A stretch of 64,000 nt of DNA from Agapanthus africanus (lineage: Eukaryota > Streptophyta > Magnoliopsida > Asparagales > Amaryllidaceae), in assembly GCA_030015575.1 (NCBI GenBank), contig JASDDO010000006.1:205101632-205165631 (forward strand), given 5' to 3'. Both the position numbers and the translations under genes were made by a program. Under the pieces are notes generated by a model. The model saw only the letters and a program-made list of their open reading frames with translations, did not search any database and was not told the DNA's origin. This document shows, piece after piece, positions 1-12,680 of this stretch. How positions within the stretch are numbered: the stretch's first letter is position 1; each line of letters starts with the position of its first letter.

Positions 1-84
1 AGTCGATGTTTAGTTTAAAGAAAAAGATTGTTTTTCATACTTCCGCCTCCCCGCAACTCGTGGGGTGTCTAACGTCGACTCACA
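1..84 (+). repeat. 3' end of the 5' LTR of element A
   Basis: These bases match the end of the A 3' LTR (37609-37692) at all but one position (C here, T there) and end in CA just before the primer site. The rest of this LTR lies outside the window. Confidence 0.95.
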
Positions 85-85
85 G

Positions 86-98
86 TGGTATCAAAGCC
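86..98 (+). other. Primer binding site of A (tRNA-iMet)
   Basis: TGGTATCAAAGCC pairs with the 3' end of plant initiator tRNA-Met with one mismatch, one base after the LTR. It primes minus-strand DNA synthesis. Confidence 0.9.
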
Positions 99-2167
99 TC
101 GCTAAACCATAACTAACTTGTTAGCAAAGTCGTTAAAAATTCGATCGCAAAACAAACCGAAAAAAACATCAAATTGACCAAGTTTCTGTAGATTTTAAAA
201 CGGGGTCTAAAAATTTTTCTAGGACCCTTAAAATTACAAGCAGGGAATTATAAGAATACTGGAGAAATTTGGGTTCCTGAATCGGCCAAATAGCCGCGGA
301 ACTGCGGCCGATCCAAGCGATCCGCCGCGGATCCGCGGCCGAGTTGAAGCCGATTCACGCCAAAATTCCCCAGTAACTCTTCTGTGTTAATTTTGTTCTT
401 TCTGGAATGTTTTGTTTCTACTCAAGTCTCAGGTGCACAGAGAAGTTTTTGGAGTAGAATCAATTGTGTTTGCTCGATCAAAATTCTACGATGTTTGGCT
501 AATTAGATTATATCTGTGATTTGTATAATGTGTTCGTAAACCTCCCCTAACTGCTAGTATGTCGGTTGGCAGGGGGTTGCACATTTCTGTGATGATTTTA
601 CTGTTTGTGTTTATGAACTTGATTGGATCGTTGTGATGATTAGCCAGGGTTTTAAGATGGGTTTTTATATTCATTCATTCGGTGTAAATTGTAATATGAT
701 GTAATATTCTTTTGCGGGGCACATCCAGGTTATGGTTGTAGCCACCGTTGTATTATTTCATTTACTGATTTTTGCTCCTAGGATAGACCCAAGGTGTGGT
801 GCACAAACTACTGGGTACTTTGAAGTGTTTAGTGGCCTACTCACGTTGTTGAGGGAGACCGCTTCACTTCGAGTACTTGGCGGGTAGTTTGCCATACCCG
901 TAAGGGTCTAGGGTAGGGTAATGACTATTCATCACAACTGTGTAATCCATATTTCTTTGCTGGCTCAAAAGAATACGGATTCGTAGAAAATCCAATATGT
1001 TCATCTGTGATCTGGAATGCCTATTATTGCGTCAGACGAATGTACAATATCTATATATGATAGCTATTTAGACGTCACTTATGTTTTACACCCATGCTAG
1101 CCCAGCCCCCGCTCTCTCGTTAGTTAAGTAACCTAACGGGTGATGGCGGGACCCAGTGGCGAATGCGAATGACATAAGAAGACGTTGTATTTTCGTTGTT
1201 TTCTGCAATGATAGGTTAATTGATGGGACGCATTATATTAATGCTAAGAAAATAAATCAAAGTTGAATCGTTGGAACAGTTTAAAAGAAACCACTCGGTT
1301 ATTTTAAAACAGAGGATATTTTTTTAATTGCGGAGCTTTAACCACTCCTTTTAAAAAGCTATCAGGTTCCTTCGGTCATATCAAGTTCACTACGTTCACG
1401 GTTTCGCCAAAACCATTAATAGCCCTCCGTCATTTCATTTGGGTATTCAGTAGTATTCAAGCTATGTATTTTGGCCAAAGTCAAGACATAGTGTTTGGTA
1501 GCTGCTGGGTATTCATTTGTTGCATAGATAGATGAGTTAGTTTGGGGCAGTCGTATTATTATTTGACCAAAGTCAGGGGTATGTACGGATGGGTTCAAAT
1601 TAACAAGATAATGATGGGTAGAACTTGACATGTGACTTATGACATTTTGACCAAAGCCAAGGTCATAAGAGCATGGGGCAAAAACTTATATCTGGAATTC
1701 CTAAAGAAACTGAAATTTACAAAGAGATGTATACCATTTGGAGTTTGATGAATGTTGTTAGGATTCCTTCAGCATTATCATACGATGATATTTGGATCTC
1801 GATCCTACTGTGAGTATATGCTACTCATCAGGAGATTCGTCACTTAACGATCAATACTATAAACCAAGTAGGTGCCGAGAAAGGTGTCAGCGGGGCTATG
1901 CCCCCAGAGAAAAGAGGTTATTTAATTAAGGAACTTCGCGAAAGCGTTGGAAAACCTCCCTCGAAGTACCGACACCAGCCTGGCTAAACGGTTAAGCAAG
2001 TTTTGTACGGTGAGAATAGTCCTGGCTAGCTTTTCCTTTTTGGTTTGAGGAGGGATTCGAGAAACAGTGGGAGCCATCCTGTTTAGATAAACTAAAAACC
2101 ACTCTAAACTTGAAAGAGCATCATGCTAAAGTGTTCCCTCTCTCTCCTAATTGCAGCGATCCAGAAC
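99..2167 (+). other. Untranslated leader of A
   Basis: About 2 kb without a credible gene. It contains a GC-rich double hairpin (293-340), three spaced copies of a TTG(A/G)CCAAAG(T/C)CA(A/G)G motif near 1470, 1562 and 1647, and a polypyrimidine tract ending in CAG (2134-2156) just before the gag ATG. All three recur in the leaders of B, C and D, so they look like working RNA signals, though their role is inferred. Confidence 0.8.
293..340 (+). other. GC-rich double hairpin in the A leader
   Basis: GCCGCGGAACTGCGGCC is followed after a short spacer by the perfect palindrome GCCGCGGATCCGCGGC. It starts 209 bases after the end of the LTR. A role as an RNA dimer or packaging signal is an inference. 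Confidence 0.75.
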
Positions 2168-4268
2168 ATGACAGGACTTAAGTTACTACTAGAAAAAAAT
2201 ATATTGACAGGGCCAAACTATAAAGATTGGCTGCGGAATGTCAAGATGGCTTTGACCTATGACAAATTGGGGTATGTCCTGGGGTATGTCCTTACTGCTA
2301 AGGCACCTGCTATCCCTGGTCCTAAATCCAGTAATGCGGATAAGGAAATCCGCAAGACCTGGGAGTTTGATTGCGCGAGGGCCAAGTGCATCGTGCTTGC
2401 CTCGATGAATAATGAACATCAGAGGAGGCATGAGGATATGGATCTTGATGCTATATTTCTCCATACAAAGGAACTTTATGGAGAGCAATCTCGTATAACA
2501 AGATACGAGACCTCAAAGAACTTGTTTCAAGCGAGGTTGGTCATTGGATCATCTGTAGGAGAACATGTCCTAAAGATGATTGGCTATATAAAAGAGCTTG
2601 CAGACCTCGGGATGACATTGGAGAACGAGCTCTATACAGACTTAATTCTCCAGTCCCTTCCTTCCACCTATGCCCAGTTTATTCTGAATTTCAACATTTA
2701 AAGAAAAGAAGTTGAACTTCCAGAACTCCTTAACATATTGAGGAGTGCAGAGGGCACCTTGCAGAAGGCAAGGGAAACACCCGCTATGTTTGTTCGCGGT
2801 GCTTCGTCTTCCATGTCTAAGGCTAAGGCCAAAGGAAGGAAGATGAAGGCCGCTACCAAACCAAGAGGTGGTGTTAGTAAGGTGGGAGCTAAGGGAAAGA
2901 AAAAGATTGCGGTACCAGTAGTGGCTAAGGATGAGTGCTTGCACTGCCATAGGATAGGGCACTGGAAGAAAGATTGCAAAGCTTGGAATGCCAAGAACCA
3001 GGAACGGAAGCAAGCTGTGGCTTCGACTTCAGGTGTGTTTGTAATTGAAAAATGTCTGTCAATCAATTCTACTTCCTGGGTATTGGATATCGGATCAGGA
3101 TCTCATATATGCAATTCATTGCAGGCACTGAGATACCGTAGAGAGCTGAAGGTTGGTGATATGACCCTCCAGGTTGCTAACGGAGCTAGCGTAGGAGCTG
3201 TGTCCGTAGGGGATTATCACCTTGGATTGACGAGTGGACATATTTTGGTTTTTCATAACTGTTTTTGTGTACCCAGTTTAACGTGTAATATCATATCGGT
3301 TTCGTTGTTATCAAAAGAAGGTTATGATTTCACGTTTGTAAGCGATGTTGTTAACATCCACCTTAATCATGGTTTGATTGGGTCCGGTACACTAGATAAC
3401 GGTATATATGTCTTAAACCAATTACAGATTTTCAATGTCCAGAACACACTAAAAAGAAAGTCTCCAGATTTAAATAAGGCTTTCTTATGGCATTGTAGAC
3501 TGGGTCACATCAATGAGACAAGGTTAACTAAGTTACATAGATAAGGTTATTTGGATTCGTTCGAATATCAAACTTATGCCACTTGTCAATCATGTCTCAA
3601 AGAAAAGATGACAAAGACTCCATTCACAGGACATGGAGTAAAAGCGAGCGAGCTCTTAGGACTCATACACAGTGATGTATGTAGTCCAATGTCTACTCAT
3701 GCAAGAGGTGGTTTTTCCTATTTCATTACTTTTATGGATGATTACTCTAGGTACGGATTCATTTTCTTGATGAAACATAAATCCGAGGCTTTTGAGAAAT
3801 TCCAAGAGTATAAGAATGAAGTAGAAAACCAAACCGGCAAAAGTATCAGGACACTGAGATCTGATCGAGGTGGTGAATACTTAAGTGCCGAGTTCCTAGG
3901 TTACCTAAAAGAGAAAGGAATTCTCTCTCAGCTTACTCCTCCATACACTCCACAGCATAACGGTGTATCGGAGAGACGGAATCGAACCCTATTGGATATG
4001 GTACGTTCCATGATGAGTAATGCTGAGTTACCGTGATTTTTCTGGGGTTATGCGCTATAATAAGCAGCATATCTTTTGAATAGGGCTCCTACCAAGACTG
4101 TGCCTACCACGCCATATCAGATGTGGAGTGGGAAGAAACCCTATCTTCAGCATATAAAGATATGGGGATGTCGAGCTTTTGTTAAAAAGCAGCATGTGGA
4201 CAAACTCGAGGCACTATCAGTGCAGTGTAAGTTTGTGGGATATCCAATGAACTCCAAGGAGTATTTCT
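2168..4268 (+). pseudogene. gag-pol: Copia gag-pol of A, 5' part (gag, protease, integrase)
   Basis: One frame encodes the capsid-like gag region, a CX2CX4HX4C zinc knuckle (starting CLHCHRIGHWKKDC, near 2938), a protease with WVLDIGSGSH (usual D-T/S-G, here DIG), then integrase with its HHCC zinc region (HCRLGH, later TCQSC) and a D-D-E core (HSD near 3679; RSDRGGEY near 3862; VSERRNR near 3967). In-frame stops lie at 2699, 3542, 4034, 4058 and 4061, with no frameshift. The ATG at 2168 is preferred over 2123 because it follows the polypyrimidine-CAG tract and opens the conserved gag text. Element B cuts the frame inside integrase and the frame resumes at 33928. Together the two parts make 1318 codons, a normal copia length. 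Confidence 0.93.
4264..4268. repeat. Target site duplication of B, left copy
   Basis: tttct, repeated at 33923-33927. Keeping one copy leaves the integrase frame of A continuous, which confirms both borders of B. Confidence 0.95.
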
Positions 4269-6350
4269 TGTAAGTCTACGGTAGCGTCCCGGCCGTCTTT
4301 CAGACGCCAAATACGGAACAAAAACTATTATAATTGGCGCTATCGCATACTATAACCCGGATCTGCCATTAACGCTAAACTAACAAACAACAAAGTGGGT
4401 AGAAAGGTTATACCGAACGATCCGAGTCCTTCGTTCTTTAACCATCATCCTACGATCCGTTGTGGCTGCTCCGATCTTCTGGCTCCTCGTCCAGGTGGCA
4501 CCACATCTACGGATCTTTAAACGGGCTCCCGCCTCTATACCGAGACAACTCGGTCATCAAGTTTGCTAGAAGAGATGACCAAGATTGATGTGGAGAATGA
4601 GTAGAACATTTTGTCTCGCTTCATCCAAAGCCATGGATGAACGGTCAATGAAGTTGCTTTTTTAATCGGGTAAAGAGAAAATGATCACATCTAATTTTTG
4701 TGAACCAAAACTATCATCATCTTTTTTCCAAACAACCATAATATTTCCAATAAAGGGCCGGCCACAAATTTAGGAAGAGGGAGGTGAGTGTGGGAGTAGA
4801 AGAGAGTGACCCTAACATTAAATGAAGAATGAGTCATTTAAACACCTTGCATAAATAATCAATGCATACAATGAATCATAATAACACATCACCATATCAT
4901 TAAATGAACAATTAATGCACCAATGAGTCACTAATCCGAGTCAACATCTAGAACCTTCCATACTCATGACTCACCCAAATCAAGAAAAGATAAATCCGTA
5001 TTAAACCGAATGTTTAATACGGGTGATAGAAAACTGGCAACTTCCAAAAGCGACCCCGAAACGAATTTCAGGATCACCCCGTAACAGTATAAACATACCC
5101 GTATTTGTATTACGTCCGAATACAATTGCAACTGAGACAAAGATATTATATCTACGCAGTATAATACTCGGATCCGGCTTAAACCAAAGCCCACCAGTAT
5201 TATCTGCCCGAAATATGACACGTGCGTAAACGCATGTGCATTTTCCGAACCCTTCCATAAAACCATACGGCCTCTGCAACGTTTCGCCCGAACTTGGGAA
5301 ACTATCTATGGGGGACTCTAATGACTCGTCAGTACCCTGGCAGTGGGTTTCAACCACAAACCGTTAGCGGCACTAGCTGTGCGTAACGGCTATCCATGTA
5401 CTGACCTTAAGGGAAGCTGATGAGCGAACTCATCCAGGAACCCTACCGAGCCTAACAGTGACAATATACATATAGTCCGGTCCGTTCGTCTATGAGTATC
5501 GCATATCCGGCCTAGGGGGCTGGTAACGTCAGACCCCCAATAGCGGCATAAGTCGTGTCGGAGTGAAGCCCAGAACACCCTGAGATACTAATGGAGTACC
5601 TACCAGTAAATCTCCTTCCTCGGCCGAGGGCTTTGTGTAATGGCTCTCCTAGACACAACGCGATCTCACCCCCAATACTGGGAGAGATGAATCCCCTGCT
5701 GATCCGCTCACTTGCCTCCATGTGGCTCGGGACTGTACCCAAAAAAGACCTGTTTGCATAACTCCTTTGAGCCTTGGTAGGGTAGAAATCAAAGCACAGT
5801 GGGAACTCACACGAGACAAATGACGACCTCAGGTCGATGAACTAACCTGTACACATGTCACCAGGGAACTGCTATCTGACGATAGGTATAATACCAACTA
5901 GCAGGTTCCCGGCGAGTCCTGTCCGGTGTACTCATAACCCAATGAGCACCTGTATACATCTTAGGTGATCCAACTGACACCAGTGGTTTGTGAGACCGGC
6001 CACCGCCCCTCGTCGGGGTCTCGACTGTATACACTAGTCTACTCTGGAGTATCGATGCCCTGTCTCGAAACTCCCACGGCTAGGGACCACAATTAAGGAT
6101 ATGCTTATAGACCACCCAACTCTCATGTATATGATCGCCATCATACTGTTGGTAGTCAAGCAAGATCCTAAGGGCTCTATCAACGTGTAACAGTGATCAG
6201 TCACCTGAATCTGTACACGACTGATAAAGGCAAACCAGATAGCATACAATTATCTTGAGTAAGACTGTACTACCGGTATAGGTCCTCCTCAATCATTGCA
6301 ATCACGTACCTACGATCCAATAATTGACTTTGATGGCACAATATCCAACA
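4269..6350 (-). repeat. 3' LTR of B (left LTR)
   Basis: Runs from TGTAAGTC to ATCCAACA on the + strand. It ends at the reverse complement of a polypurine tract, so it is the 3' LTR of a minus-strand element. The same-length copy is at 31842-33922. Confidence 0.94.
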
Positions 6351-7305
6351 ATCTCCCACTTGCACTTAAGGCTAATTATTGCGATGTCGCATACTCACAG
6401 CCCGTGTGATACCGAACATCCAACTCCTCTACTAATCAGTTTCACAAAGCCCGTTTGTAAAACTATTGTGTTCGAGAAATAGCCTCAGTGAGTGGATCCG
6501 CCTTGATTTTTCTTTCTATGTCTCTCTTAATCTCAAGTTCACGGAGAAAGCCATCTCCCAAATCGAGTAATACCCGTCTTAGAATATGTCTGGATAACTG
6601 ATGGAACCTAGTTCATAAATGAACTCCAAATACAAACTTCTTAGACTGTATCGATAACTGAACCTAATCAGTATCCAGCACTATGCCTCCCACAGTATCC
6701 TCTTGGACCACCTGTCCATAATACTGTCCCTCATCAGAGGGAAAACTATAACTCTGACAATCACTCTGTCATCTATGTCACCTTTGAATCCTGGAATGAT
6801 GACCGTCTCCCGAAGGAGGCTGCCGTCATCAAATCCGTAGAACATTCACTTATGTTCTAAAACTGCTTCCTTATGTTTCTCCAGGATTGGATTATTATAA
6901 ACTTATCGCATCTAGTGCAAAAGCAACATCTGGTGTGGTACTTGACATCTCACGATTGACTCAATTGCCTAAGCAAGTGATCTGCCAATCATGCACATCC
7001 CTCTCCCCTTTAGTCTGTAAGACACATTTAGAGAGGGTGACTCCATCACCTGCAGGTACACCACCATGCCAGGAGTCATTTATTCTAAATACCTTTAGAA
7101 TACAGTCAAAGTACCCACATTGGGAAACTACACAAATCTAGATCTAAATCCATAGATCTAGAAACTAGAATGTCAGATATTATATCCATATCCTGTATGG
7201 AGAAACAACTGTGTGACGACCACAGTACAACCGATCGTAGTGTAGGAATTTTACTTCCTACGCTGTGTATGTCATCCATATTCTAGGACATCATACCCTA
7301 CCACC
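6351..7305 (-). pseudogene. B pol remnant (RT to RNase H end) with polypurine tract
   Basis: The first 15 bases are the reverse complement of GTGCAAGTGGGAGAT, the polypurine tract. The rest aligns inverted to C from about 22440 to 23375. Traces of the RT YVDD region and the RNase H C-terminus can be placed by comparison with A, but there is no open frame. The segment stops at the target duplication of D and continues at 27367. Confidence 0.78.
7301..7305. repeat. Target site duplication of D, left copy
   Basis: ccacc, repeated at 27362-27366. The flanks, read across D, rejoin to match the uninterrupted copy in C. Confidence 0.93.
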
Positions 7306-9524
7306 TGTTAGTTATATGTATGCCCTAGAGGCCATTACTGTACATTGGATGTATATTGTAGTGGATGCTGGGACATATATAGGTAGGACTTTCTTGCTCG
7401 ACATGATAGTACGCTATCTGGTTGCTCTTTATCTTAACATGTATACTTGCTGTCTCTCTGATTACATGTTGATAAAGCCCTTAGGATGTGTACTCGACTT
7501 CCAGGACTATGATGTAGATCATACTAGTGGGGCCTGGGTAGTCAATGAGTACATCCTTCATTGTTCCTAGTCGTGAGAATATCGAGACGGGGCATCGATA
7601 TTCCAGAGTAGACTAGCATATAGCTTCTGGACCCATGCGATGGGCGATGGATGATCCCATATCCATTGGTGTTTGACATCAGAGATGGTATGCGGGTGCT
7701 CAGTGGAGACTGGGTACACTGAACGGACTCGCCGAGAACTCTCAGATGGTATTATACCTCACGTCAGATGGCAGTTCTCTGGTGACACTGGTACAGCTTA
7801 GTCTGTTGACCCGAGATCGTCATAGAATCTTGTGTGTCTCCCACTGTGCTTTGATTTCCACCCTACCATGGCTCTACTGAGTTGTGCAAACAGGTGGTTT
7901 TTGGGTACAGTCCCGATTCACATGGAGGCAATGAGCGATAGGAGGGGATTCGTCTCTCCCGGTATTGGGGGTGGATGTTGCGCTATGCTCGACTGGCCAT
8001 AACAGGAAATCCCTGGCCAGGGTTGCAGTGATATACTGGTAAGAGTTATCAGTAGTTTCACGAATGTTATGGACCTAACGTCGGCATGACTTATCAAGCT
8101 ACTGGTGTCTGACGTTTACCACCCCTAGGCGAGATATGCGACATATCAGATGAACAGACCGGACTATACGGTAAGTGTAACTGGTTGGATTAACAGGAGT
8201 GTGAGCGGGCTTGCTCGTCGATCTTCTGATCGCTCAATACCCGGGTGTCCATTACATTTAGCAGACTGCTTGCGGCTTGTGGGTGTTTGATATGATCATC
8301 ACCTGCTGCCGACGTATTGACGAGTCTTTAGAGTCCTACACAGAGGTTTCCTGGCTCAAGCGAAACGAAATAGGAGCGCATATGAGATATGTGCGGGACC
8401 GAGAATAATGCGTGTATGTGATACCGTATTCTATTCTCGCGATGAATGTATCGATTGGTTGTATGCGATATAACCAAGTTATCGAATCGAGGATTGATTC
8501 GATAAGCCGATACATTGGATATTAGTCGGTCACATGCGATATTACCGGATCGTTAAATCAAGTGTTGATTTAATGATTTAATGTATAATTATATATTTGA
8601 TATATTACTTTACATTAACTAGTATTTGATCACTTAAAATGGATTTTCTCACTTGATGTGCACATTGTATATGTGATATATTTTTTATGCACCTTATTGT
8701 ATCATGTTTGATGATACATGAATGTTAGGGTGTATGTTTAGATTAAACCATGGTTATGTAATGGTTAGGGTTTTGATTTTATTTACTTATTAATTAATTA
8801 ATTTATTTATTCATTTTTGAAAGATAAAGAGAAATGGTGGCTTGATTTGTTTTCTAGTTGAAGCTTCATGAAGCTTTGAATAAGTCCACCATTTTTGTTT
8901 CATACTTAACCCTAACCATTCAACCTAACCTTAGTTAATTCTCTACACCTAACTATGGTTGAGATTATGATAAGTATCATTTTGTTTTCTATTTTAAATA
9001 GACTTATCATATTCTTTTCTTCTTCTTCTTCTTCATCTTCAACAATGAAGAAAGCTTGCCTCCATCAATGGCAACTTGTGAAAATTAGTGAGAAATCCAA
9101 TTCCAAAGTGAACCCACTTCCTATTTCTTCATCCTATACCTCTTGCCAAGTAGTATAGGGTGTTTTCTTCACAAGTTTCATGACTTGGTGAAGTTGGAGC
9201 TTGATCTTGAGTTGCCTCGACGTAGATCATCTTCGGCATCGAAGTCGACGACCTAGCCCGCCCATTTCTCCGATGAAGCCGATGCTAGTGTCCTGGATTC
9301 AATTTGTACTGCGGAGGGACGTCATCATGGAGCCTAGGAAGTGGAGGACCGGATCTACAAAGGTTGTAGCCTCTTTCCTTTTAAGTTAAAGTTGTTTACT
9401 TGCATCGCATCACCTACAAATCTAGTTAACGATCCGTATTAGGGTTTGTAGGCACAAGGAAAAGTTTGAATTGGGCATGTTTGATCCCTTGCAAGACCTC
9501 ATTAGTGTGCCTAGAAACCCTACA
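7306..9524 (+). repeat. 5' LTR of D
   Basis: Starts TGTTAGTT and ends CCTACA. It contains the shared copia block, a GCGCATATGAGATATGTGCG hairpin (8376-8395), a TATA-like TTTTAAATA near 8992 and a short TTC repeat near 9016. Confidence 0.93.
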
Positions 9525-9525
9525 G

Positions 9526-9538
9526 TGGTATCAGAGCC
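9526..9538 (+). other. Primer binding site of D (tRNA-iMet)
   Basis: TGGTATCAGAGCC, a perfect match to the tRNA-iMet 3' end, one base after the LTR. Confidence 0.93.
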
Positions 9539-12500
9539 TAGCTAGAGCCATAGGCGATGTGTAGACGAAGCTAGAAGTCCGATCGAACCCTATATCCCCC
9601 GATTTCAACCCTCTCTGTACAATTTTTCAAACAGTGGATTTTTGTGAATTAAAAATTCTTAAAAAATTAAGCAGGAAAAACTAAGAATTACTGTGAAGTA
9701 CGGTCCACTAAGTCAATAATTTGACCGCGGAACTGCGGCGAAACCATGGGTATTGTGGCTGTTCCGCGGCCAAAATTTGGACTTAGTCCCTGAAATTTCA
9801 TATATTTATTCTTAGGTCCTTTCTTGGCAATTGTTTATGGGAATTTTTTAATTCCACTCAAATGTTGAGTATTCTAGGGTTTTATTGGGGACTCGTTAAT
9901 TTGACCGGATAATTTAACTTCGTTAAAGTTTTTCCGGATATTTTAGAAACTGTTAAAAAGTTCGACCGGATATAAATACCCACTTTTTCCCCTGCCGGAA
10001 AATTTCCAATTGTTGGATTTTTCCATAGTTTAATAACGTTCTAAGTAGTGTAAGTAATGCGATGGTCCCTCTAGAAAACAACGAACCTTAACTCGATTAT
10101 GTGACCGTCTTGAACTGCCCTTTGAACCTTAGGGTTTGGGCAGTACGGTGTGCCACATGTGAGGCGTTGGCTTGACCCTTCTACGGCTGGACCGTTGGTA
10201 CTAAGGCACGAACTGTATGTTTTTAGACTTATTTCATGTGTTGAGCTGTATCGGGAAAACTTGGGTGTTCGATTGTTCGATCGGAAAGTTTAACATTTTC
10301 TATTTATCCGGAATGTGATACAATACTTGGAATTCACAAATAGTTATGAGATAACTGAATGAATGTTATAAACATAGCAGTTTAGTCTCACTTGATCGGT
10401 TGCCACAGAATTTTGATGAGATAAAAGTCCGTCGCAATCACGTAGCGTACGCGGATACTCGCCGGGTAAACTTAATAGACAGCCTCACCCCATAGCCCCG
10501 ACCAAGTGACTGTAGGAGAACCCCGTCGCCGAAAGCATCCGTTCGGGTGCTCGCGGTAGCGGTGTTCCGCCTTAGTGCACTTCGTCGACGGTATCGGGGG
10601 TGCAGCCGCCTACTAAAGTTTGCGACGAGCATTCGATCAGAATGTTGGAAATCCTGTTGAATTGCCCAACATGATATTGAAAAGTGTTTTCGATAATGAG
10701 ACTAAAATGCGGGGTTTATAATTGTTAGGCATGCGATGTCTAAGGGATTCATTTGATAAGGCATGCGATGTCTAAAGAGTTTGCGGATTCCAACTGTTGT
10801 AGTTTTACACTTTCTTTTCTGTGACCGTAAATGTAATATGTGATATCGCCGGTTTCGTTGCTATATATCAACGACAATTGGGATCCGCATATTTACATAC
10901 GTTGATGACATGTGATGTTATGTGTTGCTGGATATGTTATATTAGATCGTCGTGGTTGAATAGCCGGGGGTTTTTATGTGAGATGAGTGTTTTTTCATTT
11001 TCATTCATGTAAAAACTTGTATGTAATATTCTTTTATTGGGGCACTTCCAGGTTGCGGATGATGTCACCATTTGTATATTATTTACTTTTCCGCATTAGG
11101 ATAGACCCAAGAAGGGGAGCACAAGTAACCGGGTTGTGGGGTCCAGTGGGAGACCAACTCGGGGAGTCGAGTCCGGGTCTCCTAACCCTAGAATTGGTAG
11201 GGTTGCTTGCCGCTCTTGTAGGGGTCTAGGGGTGTGGGATTGGCTATTCATCATGACCGTGGAATCCGTGTTTTATACTGGCTCGTATTAAAAACACGGA
11301 CGTCCTAGTATATCCAATATTTTATATGATATTTTCTGCTGCGTTATCTGTGATGTGATCATGTGATTTGTTCAGATAGATATTATATATAGTATATATG
11401 ATATATTATATAGACGTTGCTTATGTTTTACACCCGCACTAGCCCTGCCTCGTTCTGGCGTTAGTTACCTAACCTAACGGTGCAGACGAGACATCGAGGC
11501 TAATGCGGATGGCATAAGCGTACGTTATATTTATCTGTGATGTTTAGGTGGACTTAAATGATGGGATATTCATTAATGAGATTAATGAAAGAAAATAAAC
11601 CTAATTGATGTTGTGGAATCAAATTTCAAAATAAAACAGGTAGCTACAGTTCTTGCTTTGCATCGCGGTGTTCCTTGTAGAACATCCTGCACCTTATTCG
11701 ATGAGGAAAGGACCGAGATCCCTTCAGCGGGAGCGACTCCTTTAGCAATAACTGGCAGATGCTACAACCCTCGGTTTGTCTTTTGATTGCTTCTATAGTT
11801 TCTGCTTTGCACAGTGATATATATGATATATCCCTCACCTCATTCGACGAGGAAAGGGCCGACGATCCCTTCACCGGGAGTGACCCCTTTAGCAAAACTA
11901 TAAAAGCCTCAAAAACATTCCATTTAAAAACCATTTGATTCTGCAACGAGATCAAGTTCAAAGCATTAAAGGTTTTCTTAAAAACCGGCCGCAACCCCCC
12001 GTTATTTTAGGAAGTAGAGTACTTAGTATTCGTGTTGTGTTTGTTGACCATAGTCAAGGCACAGTGTACGGTAGCTAAGTGATGTCTTCCTACACCGCAT
12101 ATGATGCGAATAGTTAGGATAGTCGCGTGACTTTGTTGACCTTAGTTAAGGGTCATGTGGGTGGGTCTAATTAATCATGAAATGATGGGTAGAACTTGAC
12201 TAGTGCTTATGATTTGTTGACCATAGTTAAGGTCATAGGTGCTAGGAGTAAAAACCATTATCGGGAGTTTCAAGTGTTGAAATTTGCAATGAGATTGCAT
12301 ACGTTCTATGTGATAGTTGGATCCCGATACCCACTGCGAGTAATTGTTACTCTTGGGAGAGTTTTGCACTATGCAATTAGCCGATCAAGTAGGTGTCTAG
12401 AAAGGTGTCAACGGGGTTACACCTATGGGAAAATGAGGTTTACTGTAATTAGGTCCGTGCGAAAGCACGGGGAACCTCCCTCAAAGTACCGATACTGGCC

Positions 12501-12680
12501 TGGCTGAAAGATTGGCGAACTTGTAGAGTGTAATTAATCCCAGCTAGTCTTTCCTTTTAAGGTTCGAAGGAAGATTTGATAAAAACAGTGGGAGCCATTC
12601 TGATTAGATAAAATATATAACCAATCTAATCTTGCAAGAGCGCACGCAGAGTGCTTTCTTTTCTCTCTCTCCAAGTAGAG
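9539..12680 (+). other. Untranslated leader of D
   Basis: No credible gene. It holds a GC-rich hairpin pair (9723-9771), two diverged copies of a block centred on GATCCCTTCACCGGGAGTGA (near 11710 and 11860), three TTGACC(A/T)TAG motifs (near 12043, 12134 and 12215), and a polypyrimidine tract ending near 12678 where gag should begin. Confidence 0.78.
9723..9771 (+). other. GC-rich double hairpin in the D leader
   Basis: Begins GACCGCGGAACTGCGG and ends GTTCCGCGGCC. It lies 198 bases after the LTR end, like the modules of A, B and C. The second arm is partly decayed. Confidence 0.7.

Noticed and set aside
7301..7305. Linked origin of D and H because both have ccacc duplications
   Set aside because: A five-base match between unrelated families in different targets is expected by chance.
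9016..9043. TTC microsatellite as a feature of interest
   Set aside because: Short simple repeat within the D LTR, present in both copies; ordinary slippage.
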